Part shown: positions 17,286 through 26,590 of the stretch, piece by piece
How positions within the stretch are numbered: position 1 is the stretch's first letter
Layout: every line of letters starts with the position of its first letter
Assembly (NCBI RefSeq): GCF_000300235.2
Contig: NZ_CP004388.1
Location: forward strand, 1,655,501-1,719,500
Length of the DNA stretch: 64,000 nt
Origin: Thalassospira xiamenensis M-5 = DSM 17429
GTDB taxonomy: Bacteria > Pseudomonadota > Alphaproteobacteria > Rhodospirillales > Thalassospiraceae
Reading direction: 5' to 3'
Notes under the pieces: model-generated
What the model saw: only the letters and a program-made list of their open reading frames with translations
The model's database searches: none
Told to the model about the DNA's origin: nothing
Made by a program: the position numbers and the translations under genes

Positions 17286-18227
17286 TCAATTTGAACGGTA
17301 TTGCCGGGGCGTTAATCCTGTTTCGCGTTTGAAAACCTGGGAAAAGTGACCGGGATTTTCATAGCCGACCGCAAGAGCGATCTCGATGATGCTCATCTCG
17401 GTTTCCTGCAAAAGAATTTGGGATTTTGCGATCTTTTGACGAATGAAATATTGCGAAGGGGAAATGCCGGTTGTCTTTTTAAACAGGCGCGTAAAGTGGA
17501 AAGGGCTTAGGCCTGCCTCTTTGGCGCATTGTTCCAGATCGAATTTTTTGTCCAAGTGGGCCTTTAGATAGGCTTGGACCCTGCTGAGCTTGAAAGCAGG
17601 TAATCGCGAGCCGTAAAGTGTTTTACCGGAATCCGAGAGGCCGTATTTCCGAACGAGATGAACAGCGATGCTTTGGGCAATTCCAGCTATATAAAGCGCG
17701 CTTTTCAAGTGTGGCGCGCGAATTTCCTGAGAAAGCAGCGTGAGGAGATTACCGATGATTTCGTCGCGTTCCCCAGATACCTCGCGAAGGGAGATCTGCT
17801 TTGCGCTTAATCCGAGTATTTCGGAGGCAGCTTCTTCCAGAAGAGGGATCGACAGATACACATGCATGACTTGGAAGGGTTCTTTGTCCCGAACCTTCCA
17901 GCGCATTTCATAGGGTGTTGACGAATAGGTGAGAAAAAAATCCCCGGCACTTACGTCCGAGGATACCCATTCTCCGTCAAGTTCTCGTTCCGCAACAGTT
18001 GCTGCACCGCTTAGGACCCAAACAAGCATTGGTTCTGCTACTGCAGGAACCAGAAACGGTTTTCTGAGGCTCCGGTGGGAAAATATCTGGATCTCGATAT
18101 CTTTCCACGTACCGGCCTCTTCACGCAACAAGGTGTCTTCCTGCAGGAAAGACATTATCCCCTGTGGTGATGTCCGCGCGGGAAGGTCGATGTTTTCAGG
18201 CGACGAAAAGTTATCATTTTCTGTCAT
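17286..18227 (-). CDS. AraC family transcriptional regulator
   Basis: A 313-residue regulator. It has an N-terminal cupin-like sensing region (about 20-190, AraC_binding_2-like) and a C-terminal AraC/XylS DNA-binding domain (about 205-310) with two helix-turn-helix motifs: DLEQCAKEAGLSPFHFTRLFKKTTGISPSQY and MSIIEIALAVGYENPGHFSQVFKRETGLTPRQYR. It is upstream of the SDR gene and 80 bp from the dipeptidase gene end. Control of the SDR gene is the simplest reading; the inducer is unknown. Confidence 0.92.
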   Translation of the reverse strand: MTENDNFSSPENIDLPARTSPQGIMSFLQEDTLLREEAGTWKDIEIQIFSHRSLRKPFLVPAVAEPMLVWVLSGAATVAERELDGEWVSSDVSAGDFFLTYSSTPYEMRWKVRDKEPFQVMHVYLSIPLLEEAASEILGLSAKQISLREVSGERDEIIGNLLTLLSQEIRAPHLKSALYIAGIAQSIAVHLVRKYGLSDSGKTLYGSRLPAFKLSRVQAYLKAHLDKKFDLEQCAKEAGLSPFHFTRLFKKTTGISPSQYFIRQKIAKSQILLQETEMSIIEIALAVGYENPGHFSQVFKRETGLTPRQYRSN

Positions 18228-18309
18228 TTACACAGGATACCAATTGATATCGGATAGCGCTGCTGGCTTCTGGAAAATCAGTTACCAGAATCGCTCCATG
18301 TCAACAGAA

Positions 18310-19326
18310 TTACCAGCTTTCCCTCGCGACGCGGACAAAGTTTTCACCCATGATTTTATCGACGTCGTCGGGTTTGTAGCCTCCGGCGATCAGGGCGTCG
18401 GCAAGGGCGGGTAGCTTTTTCGGATCGAACACCGCGGCACCACCGGCACCGGGGCCATAGCCGCGTTCGGCGGGCCAGTAATAGGCGCGGTCAACACCAT
18501 CGGGAAAGTCGTTGGTGCCCGCGACACTGGGCATCGTATCAAGGCCGATGCCGACATGGTTCACACCGACCAGTTTTACCGCATAGTCGATATGGCGGAT
18601 CATGTCAGGGACTTCGGGGGCGTTCGGTGATTTGATGAAGCGCTGGAAGCCGCAAATGCCGATCACCCCGCCGGTATCGGCACAGGCCTTGATCTGTTCA
18701 TCATCGATGCAGCGTTCATGCCCGCCAAGCACCCTGGGGTTGGCGTGGCTGAAGACGACCGGTTTGGTTGATGCCCGCATGATATCAAGGCTGCTTTGGC
18801 GACCGGTGTGGGAGCAATCCATGATCATGCCGCTGTTATTCACCGCCCGGACCATGGCATGGCCCAGCGCGGTCAGCGGGATATCATCATCATGACAGCC
18901 ACCGGCCACCGAATTGTTGCGGTTATAGGCAAAGTGGATTTGTTTCACGCCCAGTTTGGCAAAGACCGGGACCATTTCGGGCACGTCCTGCAACATGACC
19001 GAGCCTTCGAGATCGAAACCAACCCCCAGCAAGCCCTTTGATTTGGCGATTGCCAGATCATCAAAGCATTCGATCTGCATGTATTTGTCGGGGTGGGCGG
19101 CGATTTTGGCCCGGAAGGCGGCAATCACGCGCAGGATATGGGCAACGGAATTCATATCCATGCCGACATTGACACAGACATAATCAACATCGCCCGCGAC
19201 ATAGTTATCCAGCAGGGTAATCGGTGTTTTGGGATCAAGCGGCAGGCAGGCATGCGCATCCCACGTGAAAGCGGGGCGATGGCGTGACCTGTTGGCGGTG
19301 GTGTTCGGGGCGGTGGTGACGTTCAT
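18310..19326 (-). CDS. Membrane dipeptidase-like protein (peptidase M19)
   Basis: A 338-residue metallo-dipeptidase of the renal dipeptidase (M19) family. Probable ligands appear in FDLEGSVML (Glu), DCSHTGRQS (His), FSHANPRVL (His) and GIGLDTMPS (Asp). The first motif reads DAHACLP, so the usual H-x-D pair is H25-x-C27 here. The ATG at 19326 has AAGGGA at good spacing; a longer frame from 19374 would overlap the ABC gene. It is the last gene of the dipeptide transporter operon, so it probably cleaves the imported dipeptide (possibly with a D- or modified residue). Altered metal binding is inferred. Confidence 0.88.
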   Translation of the reverse strand: MNVTTAPNTTANRSRHRPAFTWDAHACLPLDPKTPITLLDNYVAGDVDYVCVNVGMDMNSVAHILRVIAAFRAKIAAHPDKYMQIECFDDLAIAKSKGLLGVGFDLEGSVMLQDVPEMVPVFAKLGVKQIHFAYNRNNSVAGGCHDDDIPLTALGHAMVRAVNNSGMIMDCSHTGRQSSLDIMRASTKPVVFSHANPRVLGGHERCIDDEQIKACADTGGVIGICGFQRFIKSPNAPEVPDMIRHIDYAVKLVGVNHVGIGLDTMPSVAGTNDFPDGVDRAYYWPAERGYGPGAGGAAVFDPKKLPALADALIAGGYKPDDVDKIMGENFVRVARESW

Positions 19327-19364
19327 GATGTCCCTTGTTGTTCTGGCGCGTGCGGGGCCGGTGT

Positions 19365-20138
19365 TCAGTCCCAATCCACGAAGCTGTCGATGACGGCGCG
19401 GTCATATCCCGCGGCGGCCTTGAAAAGCTGCTGCGAATAGGGATTTTCCAGTTTGCCTTCGGCAAGTTCAACTGCGGTGGCGCGTTCGACGATGCGGCCG
19501 TGGTTCATGATCGCGATATCGTCGCACATATGGGCGACCACAGCGAGATCGTGACTGACCATGATATAGGTAAGTCCCAGATCATTGCGCAACCGGGTCA
19601 GCAGGTTCAGCACCTCGGCCTGGATCGAGACATCAAGGGCTGATGTCGGTTCATCAAGCAGCAGGATTTTCGGTTCGAGAATAAGCGCACGGGCAATCGC
19701 GACACGCTGGCGCTGCCCGCCGGAAAGCTGATGGGGGTAGCGGAAGCGGAAGGAGTTATCGAGACCGACCTGTTTTAATGCCTCGACCACGCGGGCATCG
19801 GAATTGCCGAGCCCGTGAATATTGACCGGTTCGGTCAGGATGCGGTCAATGGTGTGACGCGGATGAAGCGATCCGAACGGATCCTGAAAGACCATTTGCG
19901 CCAGACGGTAAAAGGTCTTGTCGCGCTTTTTGGTCAGTTCCCTGTCATTGACGATAATATTGCCTTCCCAGTCATCGACAAGACCGGTGATGGTGCGAAG
20001 GACGGTTGATTTGCCCGAACCGGATTCGCCCACCAGACCGAATGATCCGTTGGCCGGGACCGAAATATCGACATCCTTGAGCACGTGGTTGTCGTCAAAC
20101 CAGGCATTGAGTTTGGTGATTTCAATCATTGCAGTCAT
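19365..20138 (-). CDS. Dipeptide/oligopeptide ABC transporter ATP-binding protein (DppF-like)
   Basis: A 257-residue ATPase. It has Walker A GESGSGKST, the Q-loop MVFQDPFGSLHPR, the signature LSGGQRQRVAIARAL, Walker B ILLLDEPTSALD and the H-loop MVSHDLAVVAH. With the DppD-like protein it would form the nucleotide-binding heterodimer of a peptide importer. It starts 8 bp after the DppD-like gene in a leftward operon. Confidence 0.92.
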   Translation of the reverse strand: MTAMIEITKLNAWFDDNHVLKDVDISVPANGSFGLVGESGSGKSTVLRTITGLVDDWEGNIIVNDRELTKKRDKTFYRLAQMVFQDPFGSLHPRHTIDRILTEPVNIHGLGNSDARVVEALKQVGLDNSFRFRYPHQLSGGQRQRVAIARALILEPKILLLDEPTSALDVSIQAEVLNLLTRLRNDLGLTYIMVSHDLAVVAHMCDDIAIMNHGRIVERATAVELAEGKLENPYSQQLFKAAAGYDRAVIDSFVDWD

Positions 20139-20145
20139 TTTTATC

Positions 20146-20988
20146 TCAGGCCTCCGCCCAGCTTGCTTCGCGGGTCAGGACGGGAAGTTCGGCGTGATTG
20201 CCATCCATTTTCGGCAGGCAGTTCAGAAGGCCCTGCGTATAGGGGTGTTTCGCCTGATCGAGTTCGGATGCGCGGATTTCTTCGACGACATGGCCCTGAT
20301 ACATCACCAGAACCCGGTCGCAGAAGCTTGAGACCAGATGCAGATCGTGGCTGATGAAAACCAGCGCCATGCCGCGTTCACGCACCAGATCATCAAGGAT
20401 CGCCATTACCTGGAGCTGTACCGTGACATCAAGGGCCGATGTCGGTTCATCGGCAATCAGGATTTCCGGATCGGGGATCAGCATCATGGCGATCATGACG
20501 CGCTGGCCCATCCCGCCCGATACTTCGTGCGGGTAGGATTTGAACACGCGTTCGGGATCGCGGATTTTGACCGCGGCGAGCATATCGAGGGCGCGGCGTT
20601 TGGCCTCGGTCGCGTTGACCTTGTGGTGTTCGCGATAGGCTTCGATGATCTGATCACCTATGGTCATGACAGGATTTAGCGAATATTTCGGGTCCTGCAT
20701 GATCATGGAAATACGCGCACCACGGACCTTGCGCCAGTCGCGTTTCGAAAGGTTGCGCAGGTCCAGATCGTGGAACTGCATCTGATCGGCGGTGATTTTG
20801 CCGTTTGCCGCCGTCAGGCCCAGAATGGCGCGCCCGGTCTGGGATTTGCCCGAACCGGATTCGCCAACAATACCGAGCCGTTCCCGTCCGAGATCGAAGG
20901 ACACACCACGCACGGCATGGACTGGTCCCTTGGATGTGGAAAAGGTGATGGCGAGGTTTTTGACAGACAGAAGGGTTTCGTTCGTCAT
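20146..20988 (-). CDS. Dipeptide/oligopeptide ABC transporter ATP-binding protein (DppD-like)
   Basis: A 280-residue ATPase with Walker A GESGSGKS, the Q-loop MIMQDPKYSLNP, the degenerate signature VSGGMGQRVMIAMML typical of DppD/OppD, Walker B ILIADEPTSALD and the H-loop FISHDLHLVSS. The C-terminal oligopeptide extension (HPYTQGLLNCLPKM) is short, and the cysteine cluster of some OppD proteins is absent. It sits 2 bp from the permease gene. Confidence 0.92.
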   Translation of the reverse strand: MTNETLLSVKNLAITFSTSKGPVHAVRGVSFDLGRERLGIVGESGSGKSQTGRAILGLTAANGKITADQMQFHDLDLRNLSKRDWRKVRGARISMIMQDPKYSLNPVMTIGDQIIEAYREHHKVNATEAKRRALDMLAAVKIRDPERVFKSYPHEVSGGMGQRVMIAMMLIPDPEILIADEPTSALDVTVQLQVMAILDDLVRERGMALVFISHDLHLVSSFCDRVLVMYQGHVVEEIRASELDQAKHPYTQGLLNCLPKMDGNHAELPVLTREASWAEA

Positions 20989-20990
20989 GA

Positions 20991-21914
20991 TCAGTCGCCC
21001 CCACGTGGATCAAGAACATCGCGCAGGCCATCGCCCAGAAGGTTGAAACCAAGGCTGACCACGAAAATCGCAAGGCCCGGTACGGTCGATACCCACCATT
21101 GTTCCAGAAGGAACTGGCGGCCTTCGGACACCATTGCGCCCCATTCGGGCATGGGCGGCTGTGCGCCAAGGCCAAGGAAGCCAAGACCCGCCGCAATCAG
21201 GATCATGCCCGCCATATCAAGGGTGACACGCACAACAAGCGAGCTTATGCACATCGGGGTGATGTGACCAAGGATCAGACCCATATTCGAGACACCCTGC
21301 AACCGGGCGGCTTCGATATAGTCGGACCTGCGGACGGTGATGGTTTCGGCGCGTGCAATGCGGGCATAGGGTGGCCATGCGGTCAACGCGATGGCCAGAA
21401 CCGCATTTTCGATCCCCGGTCCCAATGCAGAAACGAAGGCAAGGGCCAGGATCAGTTTCGGGAAGGCCAGAAAAATATCGGTGATGCGCATCAATGTCGC
21501 ATCAATCCAGCCGCCAAAGAACCCGGCAGCGGTGCCGACCAGAAGCCCAACGGGGGCCGCGGTAATCACCACGAGGGCCACGATCATCAGGGTGTATTGC
21601 GCGCCGTAAATCAGACGCGACAGGATATCGCGACCCAGCTGATCGGTGCCAAACCAGTGTTCGGCACTGGGCGACTGTATGCGATTGGCAAGGTCGGCGG
21701 CCAGCGGATCATAAGGTGCCAGAAGCGGGGCAAATATGGTGACAAGGATCAGGGCCAGCACGATCGAAAGACCGATCATGGCGAGCCTGTTTTCAGTAAA
21801 TTTAAGCCAGCCCAGCCATGCGCGGCCACATTTGGCCTGCCAGCGTGATTGCGGGGTGTCGGATGTCAGCCACTGTTTCAGGCTGGGTTTGACGGCGTTG
21901 CTTGTGATATTCAT
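20991..21914 (-). CDS. Dipeptide/oligopeptide ABC transporter permease (DppC-like)
   Basis: A 307-residue inner-membrane permease. A cytoplasmic N-terminus is followed by a first helix (LAMIGLSIVLALILVTIFAPLLAPYDP) and five more helices. The DppC periplasmic block HWFGTDQLGRDILSRLIYGAQYTL and the EAA loop YIEAARLQGVSNMGLILGHITP are present. It pairs with the DppB-like permease encoded 6 bp upstream. Confidence 0.93.
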   Translation of the reverse strand: MNITSNAVKPSLKQWLTSDTPQSRWQAKCGRAWLGWLKFTENRLAMIGLSIVLALILVTIFAPLLAPYDPLAADLANRIQSPSAEHWFGTDQLGRDILSRLIYGAQYTLMIVALVVITAAPVGLLVGTAAGFFGGWIDATLMRITDIFLAFPKLILALAFVSALGPGIENAVLAIALTAWPPYARIARAETITVRRSDYIEAARLQGVSNMGLILGHITPMCISSLVVRVTLDMAGMILIAAGLGFLGLGAQPPMPEWGAMVSEGRQFLLEQWWVSTVPGLAIFVVSLGFNLLGDGLRDVLDPRGGD

Positions 21915-21920
21915 GGTAAC

Positions 21921-22988
21921 CTATCTCCGTGCGCGCGGGTCAAGCAGGCGATAGAGCACATCGGACAGCATATTGACCCCGATGAACACCGCACCCACGA
22001 CGACGGTACCACCCAGAACCGCGTTCATATCGGCATTGAGCAGCGAATTTGTGATGTAAAGACCCAGTCCCGGCCAGGCAAAGATGATTTCGGTCAGAAC
22101 CGATCCTTCGAGCAGATTGGCATAGGACAATGCAATCACGGTCACCAGCGGCACCATGACGTTGCCAAGGGCATGGTGCCAGATGATCCGGGTTTCGGAA
22201 ATGCCTTTTACCCGGGCGGTCAGGATGTATTCCTGACTAAGCTGTTCGAGCATGAAGGATCGCGTCATGCGCGCAATATAAGCCAGCGAGAAATAGGCAA
22301 GGATGGAAGCGGGCAGAATGATGTGCGACACCGCATTCCAGAACAGGTCCATATCGCCTTCTATCAGGGTATCGATCAACATCAGACCCGTGGTCGGTTC
22401 GATGAAATCGACATAGAAGGCATCCAGTCGGCCCGGACCCGCAACCCAGTCGAGTTTCAGGTAAAACACCAGAAGCCCCATCAGGCCGAGCCAGAAAATC
22501 GGCATCGAATACCCGGCAAGCCCGATAATGCGCACGATATGGTCGGGCCATTTGCCCTTGTTGATCGCGGCAAAAACACCAGCCGGAACCCCAAGGAAAA
22601 CACCGATAATGGTGGCAAGGGTTGCCAGTTCCAGCGTGGCCGGGAATACGCGTTTGATGTCTTCGAGGACCGGGTTTGATGTCAGAACTGACGTTCCGAA
22701 ATCACCCTGGACAACATTGCTGATATAGACAAAGAACTGCTGCCAAAGCGGCAGGTTCAGGCCCATTTCTTCTTTGACGCGCTCATAGACCTGTTCGGAG
22801 GCATGATCGCCGACAGCGGCCAGTACCGGATCGATTGGCAAAACGCGCCCGATCAGGAAGGTGACCAGCAAAAGTCCGAAAAAGGTTATGGCGAGCGATG
22901 AAGCAATACGCACAAGGCTTGCGCCCGTGCTGGAAAAGAGACGGGCGCGTGTGCGCCCGTCCCGTGATTTTCGCGTAGCTGCGGTCAT
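21921..22988 (-). CDS. Dipeptide/oligopeptide ABC transporter permease (DppB-like)
   Basis: A 355-residue permease. Its first helix (LAITFFGLLLVTFLIGRVLPIDPV) is followed by the large periplasmic loop with LNLPLWQQFFVYISNVVQGDFGTSV, the DppB hallmark. The EAA loop is YILTARVKGISETRIIWHHALGN and it ends LYRLLDPRARR. It is 15 bp downstream of the binding-protein gene in the same operon. Confidence 0.93.
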   Translation of the reverse strand: MTAATRKSRDGRTRARLFSSTGASLVRIASSLAITFFGLLLVTFLIGRVLPIDPVLAAVGDHASEQVYERVKEEMGLNLPLWQQFFVYISNVVQGDFGTSVLTSNPVLEDIKRVFPATLELATLATIIGVFLGVPAGVFAAINKGKWPDHIVRIIGLAGYSMPIFWLGLMGLLVFYLKLDWVAGPGRLDAFYVDFIEPTTGLMLIDTLIEGDMDLFWNAVSHIILPASILAYFSLAYIARMTRSFMLEQLSQEYILTARVKGISETRIIWHHALGNVMVPLVTVIALSYANLLEGSVLTEIIFAWPGLGLYITNSLLNADMNAVLGGTVVVGAVFIGVNMLSDVLYRLLDPRARR

Positions 22989-23003
22989 CCGACCGTTGCC
23001 TCC

Positions 23004-24593
23004 CTAGTCCTTGGTGACAAAACGATAATAGTTGTTATCGAACGACGGACCGAGGACGAAATTGTTCACATTGTCCCGCATCGCGGCGATTTCGGTTTCC
23101 TGGAACATGATTACGAACGGGCCGTTTTCGAGAACCTTTTTCTGAAGGTCCACATACATTGCAGCACGTTTTTCGCCGTCACGTTCAAGAATGGCCTTGT
23201 CGACCTCGGCGGTCATGTCACCCGGGTTCCAGGAGTTACGCCATGCAAGCGGCTTGGCCGATGCATCGTCGGAATTGTCGGGGTTCCACGCGAAGGTGGA
23301 GGCGTTGGTGTGCGGATCCTGATAATCCGGGCCCCAGCGACCGATATAGATATCGTGCTGGCGGGCGCGGTATTTGGTCAGGGTCTGTTTGTTATCACCC
23401 GGAATGATTTCCAGATTGATACCTGCCTGTGCCCAGGTCGCCTGGATCGACTGCGCCATCGACATCACTGCCGTGGTGTTGCGCGTATCCATGGTCACTT
23501 TGAAGCCATCGGCAAGGCCAGCGTCGGCAAGCAGCGACTTGGCCTTTTCGATATCAAGCGAGTAGGGGTTTTCGTTATAGGCACCAAGGAAACCTTCGGG
23601 CAGGAATGCCTGATGGGTCTGGGCGCGGCCCGCCATGATGGTTTCGGTAATGCCATCATAATCGACGAGATATTTAAGCGCTTCGCGAACTTCCGGTTTG
23701 GACAGGAATTCGTTTTTCTGTGACAGGCCAAGATACCAGAGTGCGCCTTTGCCTTTGGACAGCAGCTTGATGTTTTCGTCACCCTTGACCGAGGCAAGCT
23801 GATCGGCTTCGAGGTTACGCGCAATGTCGATATCACCTTTCTGCAACAGGAGCTGCTGGGAAGCGGCTTCCTTGACGTTGCGGATGATGACGCGCTTCAT
23901 GGCTGGTGCGCCGTCCCAGTAATCCTCGTTCGCCGTCAGGCTAAGGCTTTCGCCCGGGGTCCATTTGTTCAGGACAAACGGACCGGAACCGGCATAGTTG
24001 GTTTTCATCCATTCTGCGCCAAGGTCGCCGTCCTTTTCATGTTCAAGGACGAGTTCCTTGTCGACAACAGCGCCCACGCCCGAGGTCAGGCAGTATAGCA
24101 CGAAGCTAGGCGCATAGGGCTTATCGACTTCCATGACCAGCGTGTTTGCGTCGGTCGCGCGAATCCTGTCCTTGACGTTGTCGGCGGTAAAGCCGAACTG
24201 GCCGAGAATGAAGGCCGGGGACTGATCCATCAGGACGACACGTTGCAGCGAGAAAGCGGCGTCTTCGGCGGTCAGGTCGTTGCCCGATGCGAATTTGATG
24301 CCGTCGCGAATCTTGAAGGTAAAGGTCAGGCCGTCTTCGGAGACGTCCCAGCTTTCGGCGACGACACCATAAATTTTCGAGACGTCGTCATTATCAAAGC
24401 CAATCAGGCGGTCATATGTGTTGCCAGCATATTCCAAGGCAGTAAATTCGAACATCCCGGCCGGATCGAGTGTGATGAGGTCGTCGATGGCAAATGCCAT
24501 GACGAGGGCGTTTTTCGGTGTTTCTGCCTGTGCCGCCATTGGTGCGGTAGCCAGTGCGGTTCCCAGAACCAGCCCTGCGATCAGTTTGCGCAT
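23004..24593 (-). CDS. ABC transporter family-5 substrate-binding protein (DppA/OppA-like)
   Basis: A 529-residue periplasmic binding protein. It has a Sec signal peptide (residues 1-23, LIAGLVLGTALATAPMAAQA), followed by the SBP_bac_5 fold: DDLITLDPAGMFEFTALEYAGNTYDRLIG, VAESWDVSEDGLTFTFKIRDGIKFASGNDLTAEDAAFSLQR and YRARQHDIYIGRWGPDYQDPHTN. This is the first gene of the transporter operon. The C-terminal dipeptidase gene supports a peptide substrate. A dyad about 150 bp upstream may regulate it. Confidence 0.93.
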   Translation of the reverse strand: MRKLIAGLVLGTALATAPMAAQAETPKNALVMAFAIDDLITLDPAGMFEFTALEYAGNTYDRLIGFDNDDVSKIYGVVAESWDVSEDGLTFTFKIRDGIKFASGNDLTAEDAAFSLQRVVLMDQSPAFILGQFGFTADNVKDRIRATDANTLVMEVDKPYAPSFVLYCLTSGVGAVVDKELVLEHEKDGDLGAEWMKTNYAGSGPFVLNKWTPGESLSLTANEDYWDGAPAMKRVIIRNVKEAASQQLLLQKGDIDIARNLEADQLASVKGDENIKLLSKGKGALWYLGLSQKNEFLSKPEVREALKYLVDYDGITETIMAGRAQTHQAFLPEGFLGAYNENPYSLDIEKAKSLLADAGLADGFKVTMDTRNTTAVMSMAQSIQATWAQAGINLEIIPGDNKQTLTKYRARQHDIYIGRWGPDYQDPHTNASTFAWNPDNSDDASAKPLAWRNSWNPGDMTAEVDKAILERDGEKRAAMYVDLQKKVLENGPFVIMFQETEIAAMRDNVNNFVLGPSFDNNYYRFVTKD

Positions 24594-24739
24594 TTTGCGC
24601 CTCCCGTTTTGTTGCTTGTTGGATCAACAGGTCATTCTGTGTGGGGCGACCTGTAGGATCTTCGACTAGAACCTGTAGAGCGAAGCATAAATTATACGAT
24701 TAATCAATGACCAGACGGTCAGGAATGCCTAAAAAGCAC

Positions 24740-24763
24740 GCAAGATATTGTGTGGTATCTTGC
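24740..24763. promoter_or_regulatory. Inverted repeat upstream of the dipeptide transporter operon
   Basis: GCAAGATA (24740-24747) and TATCTTGC (24756-24763) form a perfect 8-bp inverted repeat with an 8-bp spacer, 147-170 bp before the binding-protein ATG. It could be an operator; no regulator is assigned. Confidence 0.3.
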
Positions 24764-24834
24764 CTGTTCACGTTTGGGTTGTGATGGTCTGGTTGGTGAG
24801 GGGCAGGAGATAGGAGGGACCTGATTTCAGGCAC

Positions 24835-24861
24835 AAAAAAAGCCGCTGTTAAAGCGACTTT
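24835..24861 (-). terminator. Terminator of the left tRNA-Asp gene
   Basis: On the minus strand AGTCGCT pairs with AGCGGCT (one G-U) around a TTAAC loop, followed by seven U. It lies 20 bp beyond the tRNA 3' end. Confidence 0.75.
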
Positions 24862-24880
24862 CCGTACTCTTTAAAAAGAG

Positions 24881-24957
<77 letters not shown>

Positions 24958-25231
24958 TTGGTGTGGCGCGGTTTATATAAGGGGTGGTTCGGTCTGGCAA
25001 GGGCTTTTTTTCAAAAAAATGAAGCCCTGATTGGTCAGGGTAAAGGGGGCTTTGCAAATGCATTGAAAACCGGGTGTCGGAATGCTTGGGCGGTGGGATG
25101 GAAATGCCGTTTTCGCGTGGTACCGTATTGGGAAATCGACTTGCCTGTTTTTGCAACATGTTGCGCATGAGCGATGGACGCCATGTCGCTCGTCGGCATG
25201 TCAGTCCAATACGAAAAAGGGGATGAGAAAC

Positions 25232-25268
25232 AAAAAAAACGCCAACGGCGAACCGTGGCGTCTTTTTT
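25232..25268 (-). terminator. Terminator of the right tRNA-Asp gene
   Basis: On the minus strand ACGCCA pairs with TGGCGT around an 11-nt loop and is followed by a run of eight U. It lies 22 bp past the tRNA 3' end. Confidence 0.7.
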
Positions 25269-25290
25269 GAACTTTCCATCAGGTGGAAAG

Positions 25291-25367
<77 letters not shown>

Positions 25368-25524
25368 TCGGTGTGTGGCGCGGTTTCTAACAGCAGGTCC
25401 GAGGGGGCGCAAGACCTTTTTTGATCGTGTTCGATACTTTTTTGGCTGTCGCCACCATGGCGCGTTTTGTGTCGTGCAAAATATATCCTTGAGGTGATGG
25501 ATATCTGCTGAAGATTGTTTCCGG

Positions 25525-25555
25525 GACCTGTTTGATGCTGATCAAAGTACAGGTC
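25525..25555. promoter_or_regulatory. Perfect FNR/FixK-type box inside a larger dyad
   Basis: TTGAT-GCTG-ATCAA (25532-25545) matches the FNR/CRP-family consensus TTGAT-N4-ATCAA exactly. It is flanked by GACCTGT (25525-25531) and ACAGGTC (25549-25555), a second inverted repeat almost on the same centre. It lies about 90-110 bp upstream of the 112-residue unknown gene, a suitable activating position for a promoter with a leader of about 55 bases. Confidence 0.55.
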
Positions 25556-25635
25556 GGTAAGCAGATGTAAAAGTTTGGGATGATTCAAAAACAGGGTGCG
25601 GGGCCCTGACAGGGAATAACCGAAGCGGGGGCTTC

Positions 25636-25974
25636 ATGGGGAACACGATCCTTGCCGTGCTTGATGATATAGATGCCGGATTAAAAGCTGATCTTGCGAC
25701 GAGATCAAACGCGATATCGTCTGCAATCCGCCCCAGAGGCGGCGTGACGTGCGATATGCGGATCGTGCGCAGCCTGATTTTGCTGTGGAGTGGACAGAAC
25801 GCCGCCTTGGCAGGGGGGAGTGATGAAGTCCGTCAATGGATCATGGATCAGCTGCCCGAAATTACCGAGCGGCTGGAGAGGATCGAGGCGCGCATGGAGC
25901 ATGCCATTGATGACAATGAGCGTGACGCGGCCAGACAGATCATGCTTTTCGCGGTGAACGGGAACGCACGGTGA
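25636..25974 (+). CDS. Small hypothetical protein behind an FNR-type box
   Basis: A 112-residue soluble acidic protein of no family I recognise. The N-terminal half is AVLDDIDAGLKADLATRSNAISSAIRP. A helix with SLILLWSGQNAALAGGSDEVRQWIMDQL follows, then a coiled-coil-like segment, LPEITERLERIEARMEHAIDDNERDAARQ. There is no signal peptide or cysteine cluster; a single Cys lies near residue 39. The ATG at 25636 has only a weak GGGG ribosome site. The perfect FNR-type box upstream suggests induction at low oxygen. It might be a partner or regulator protein. Confidence 0.6.
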   Translation: MGNTILAVLDDIDAGLKADLATRSNAISSAIRPRGGVTCDMRIVRSLILLWSGQNAALAGGSDEVRQWIMDQLPEITERLERIEARMEHAIDDNERDAARQIMLFAVNGNAR

Positions 25975-26041
25975 TGGCATGCATCGTCAGCATCCCTGTC
26001 CGATGCGGGCAAAGGCCTTTGATGGCTGGTTTGCTGGCAGG

Positions 26042-26590
26042 CTATTCGCGTGGCAGCTCGTAGCGTTCGGCAAGCTTGGTCAGTGCAGCAACGGTTGCCT
26101 GTTCGACGGTGGTGCCAAACCCGGTGACGCGGCTTGCCAGAATGACGTAAAGAGAATCAATATGAAGCTGAATGACAAGAAGCTGCTTCATATTGGCGGT
26201 GGTCCGGTCTGCGACAAAGATTTCAAGTGACTTTGCGATCTGTGTCATCAGCGGATACTGGAATGTTCCACCCAGTGCCTTCACCGAATAGGCAAGGTCG
26301 GCACTGTTTTCCAGCGCGGTTGATGCCTTTGAATTATCACTGATGGCGGCAACGACCAGTTTGCGGCAGTCGGCAAGGTCCTTGCCTATATCGCGAACAA
26401 AGGTTTCCGTGCTGCGCTGGACGACCTGCTCAAGTTCGTCGAGCTGTTGAGGGGACAGATTGATGTCAAAGCCCTTGACGAAATTGACCGTACGTCGCTT
26501 CAGATCCGTCTGTGGCGGAATGATCTGGGCTTTTTTCTTTTTCTTTTCGGGCGTCACGATTGCTCCGGTCCCCCAGTCAAAATGGGTCAT
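26042..26590 (-). CDS. HPt-like helical protein lacking the phospho-histidine
   Basis: A 182-residue protein with a lysine-rich start (TPEKKKKKAQIIPP) and then helices resembling a histidine phosphotransfer domain. In the segment LAYSVKALGGTFQYPLMTQI the pattern aligns with AHxLKGxGGTFGYP of HPt proteins, but the acceptor His position is Tyr and the following K-G is K-A. The start ATG overlaps the stop of the receiver gene by one base (TAATG), so the two are translationally coupled. It probably binds the receiver without transferring phosphate. This is an interpretation of motif alignment by eye. Confidence 0.6.
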   Translation of the reverse strand: MTHFDWGTGAIVTPEKKKKKAQIIPPQTDLKRRTVNFVKGFDINLSPQQLDELEQVVQRSTETFVRDIGKDLADCRKLVVAAISDNSKASTALENSADLAYSVKALGGTFQYPLMTQIAKSLEIFVADRTTANMKQLLVIQLHIDSLYVILASRVTGFGTTVEQATVAALTKLAERYELPRE

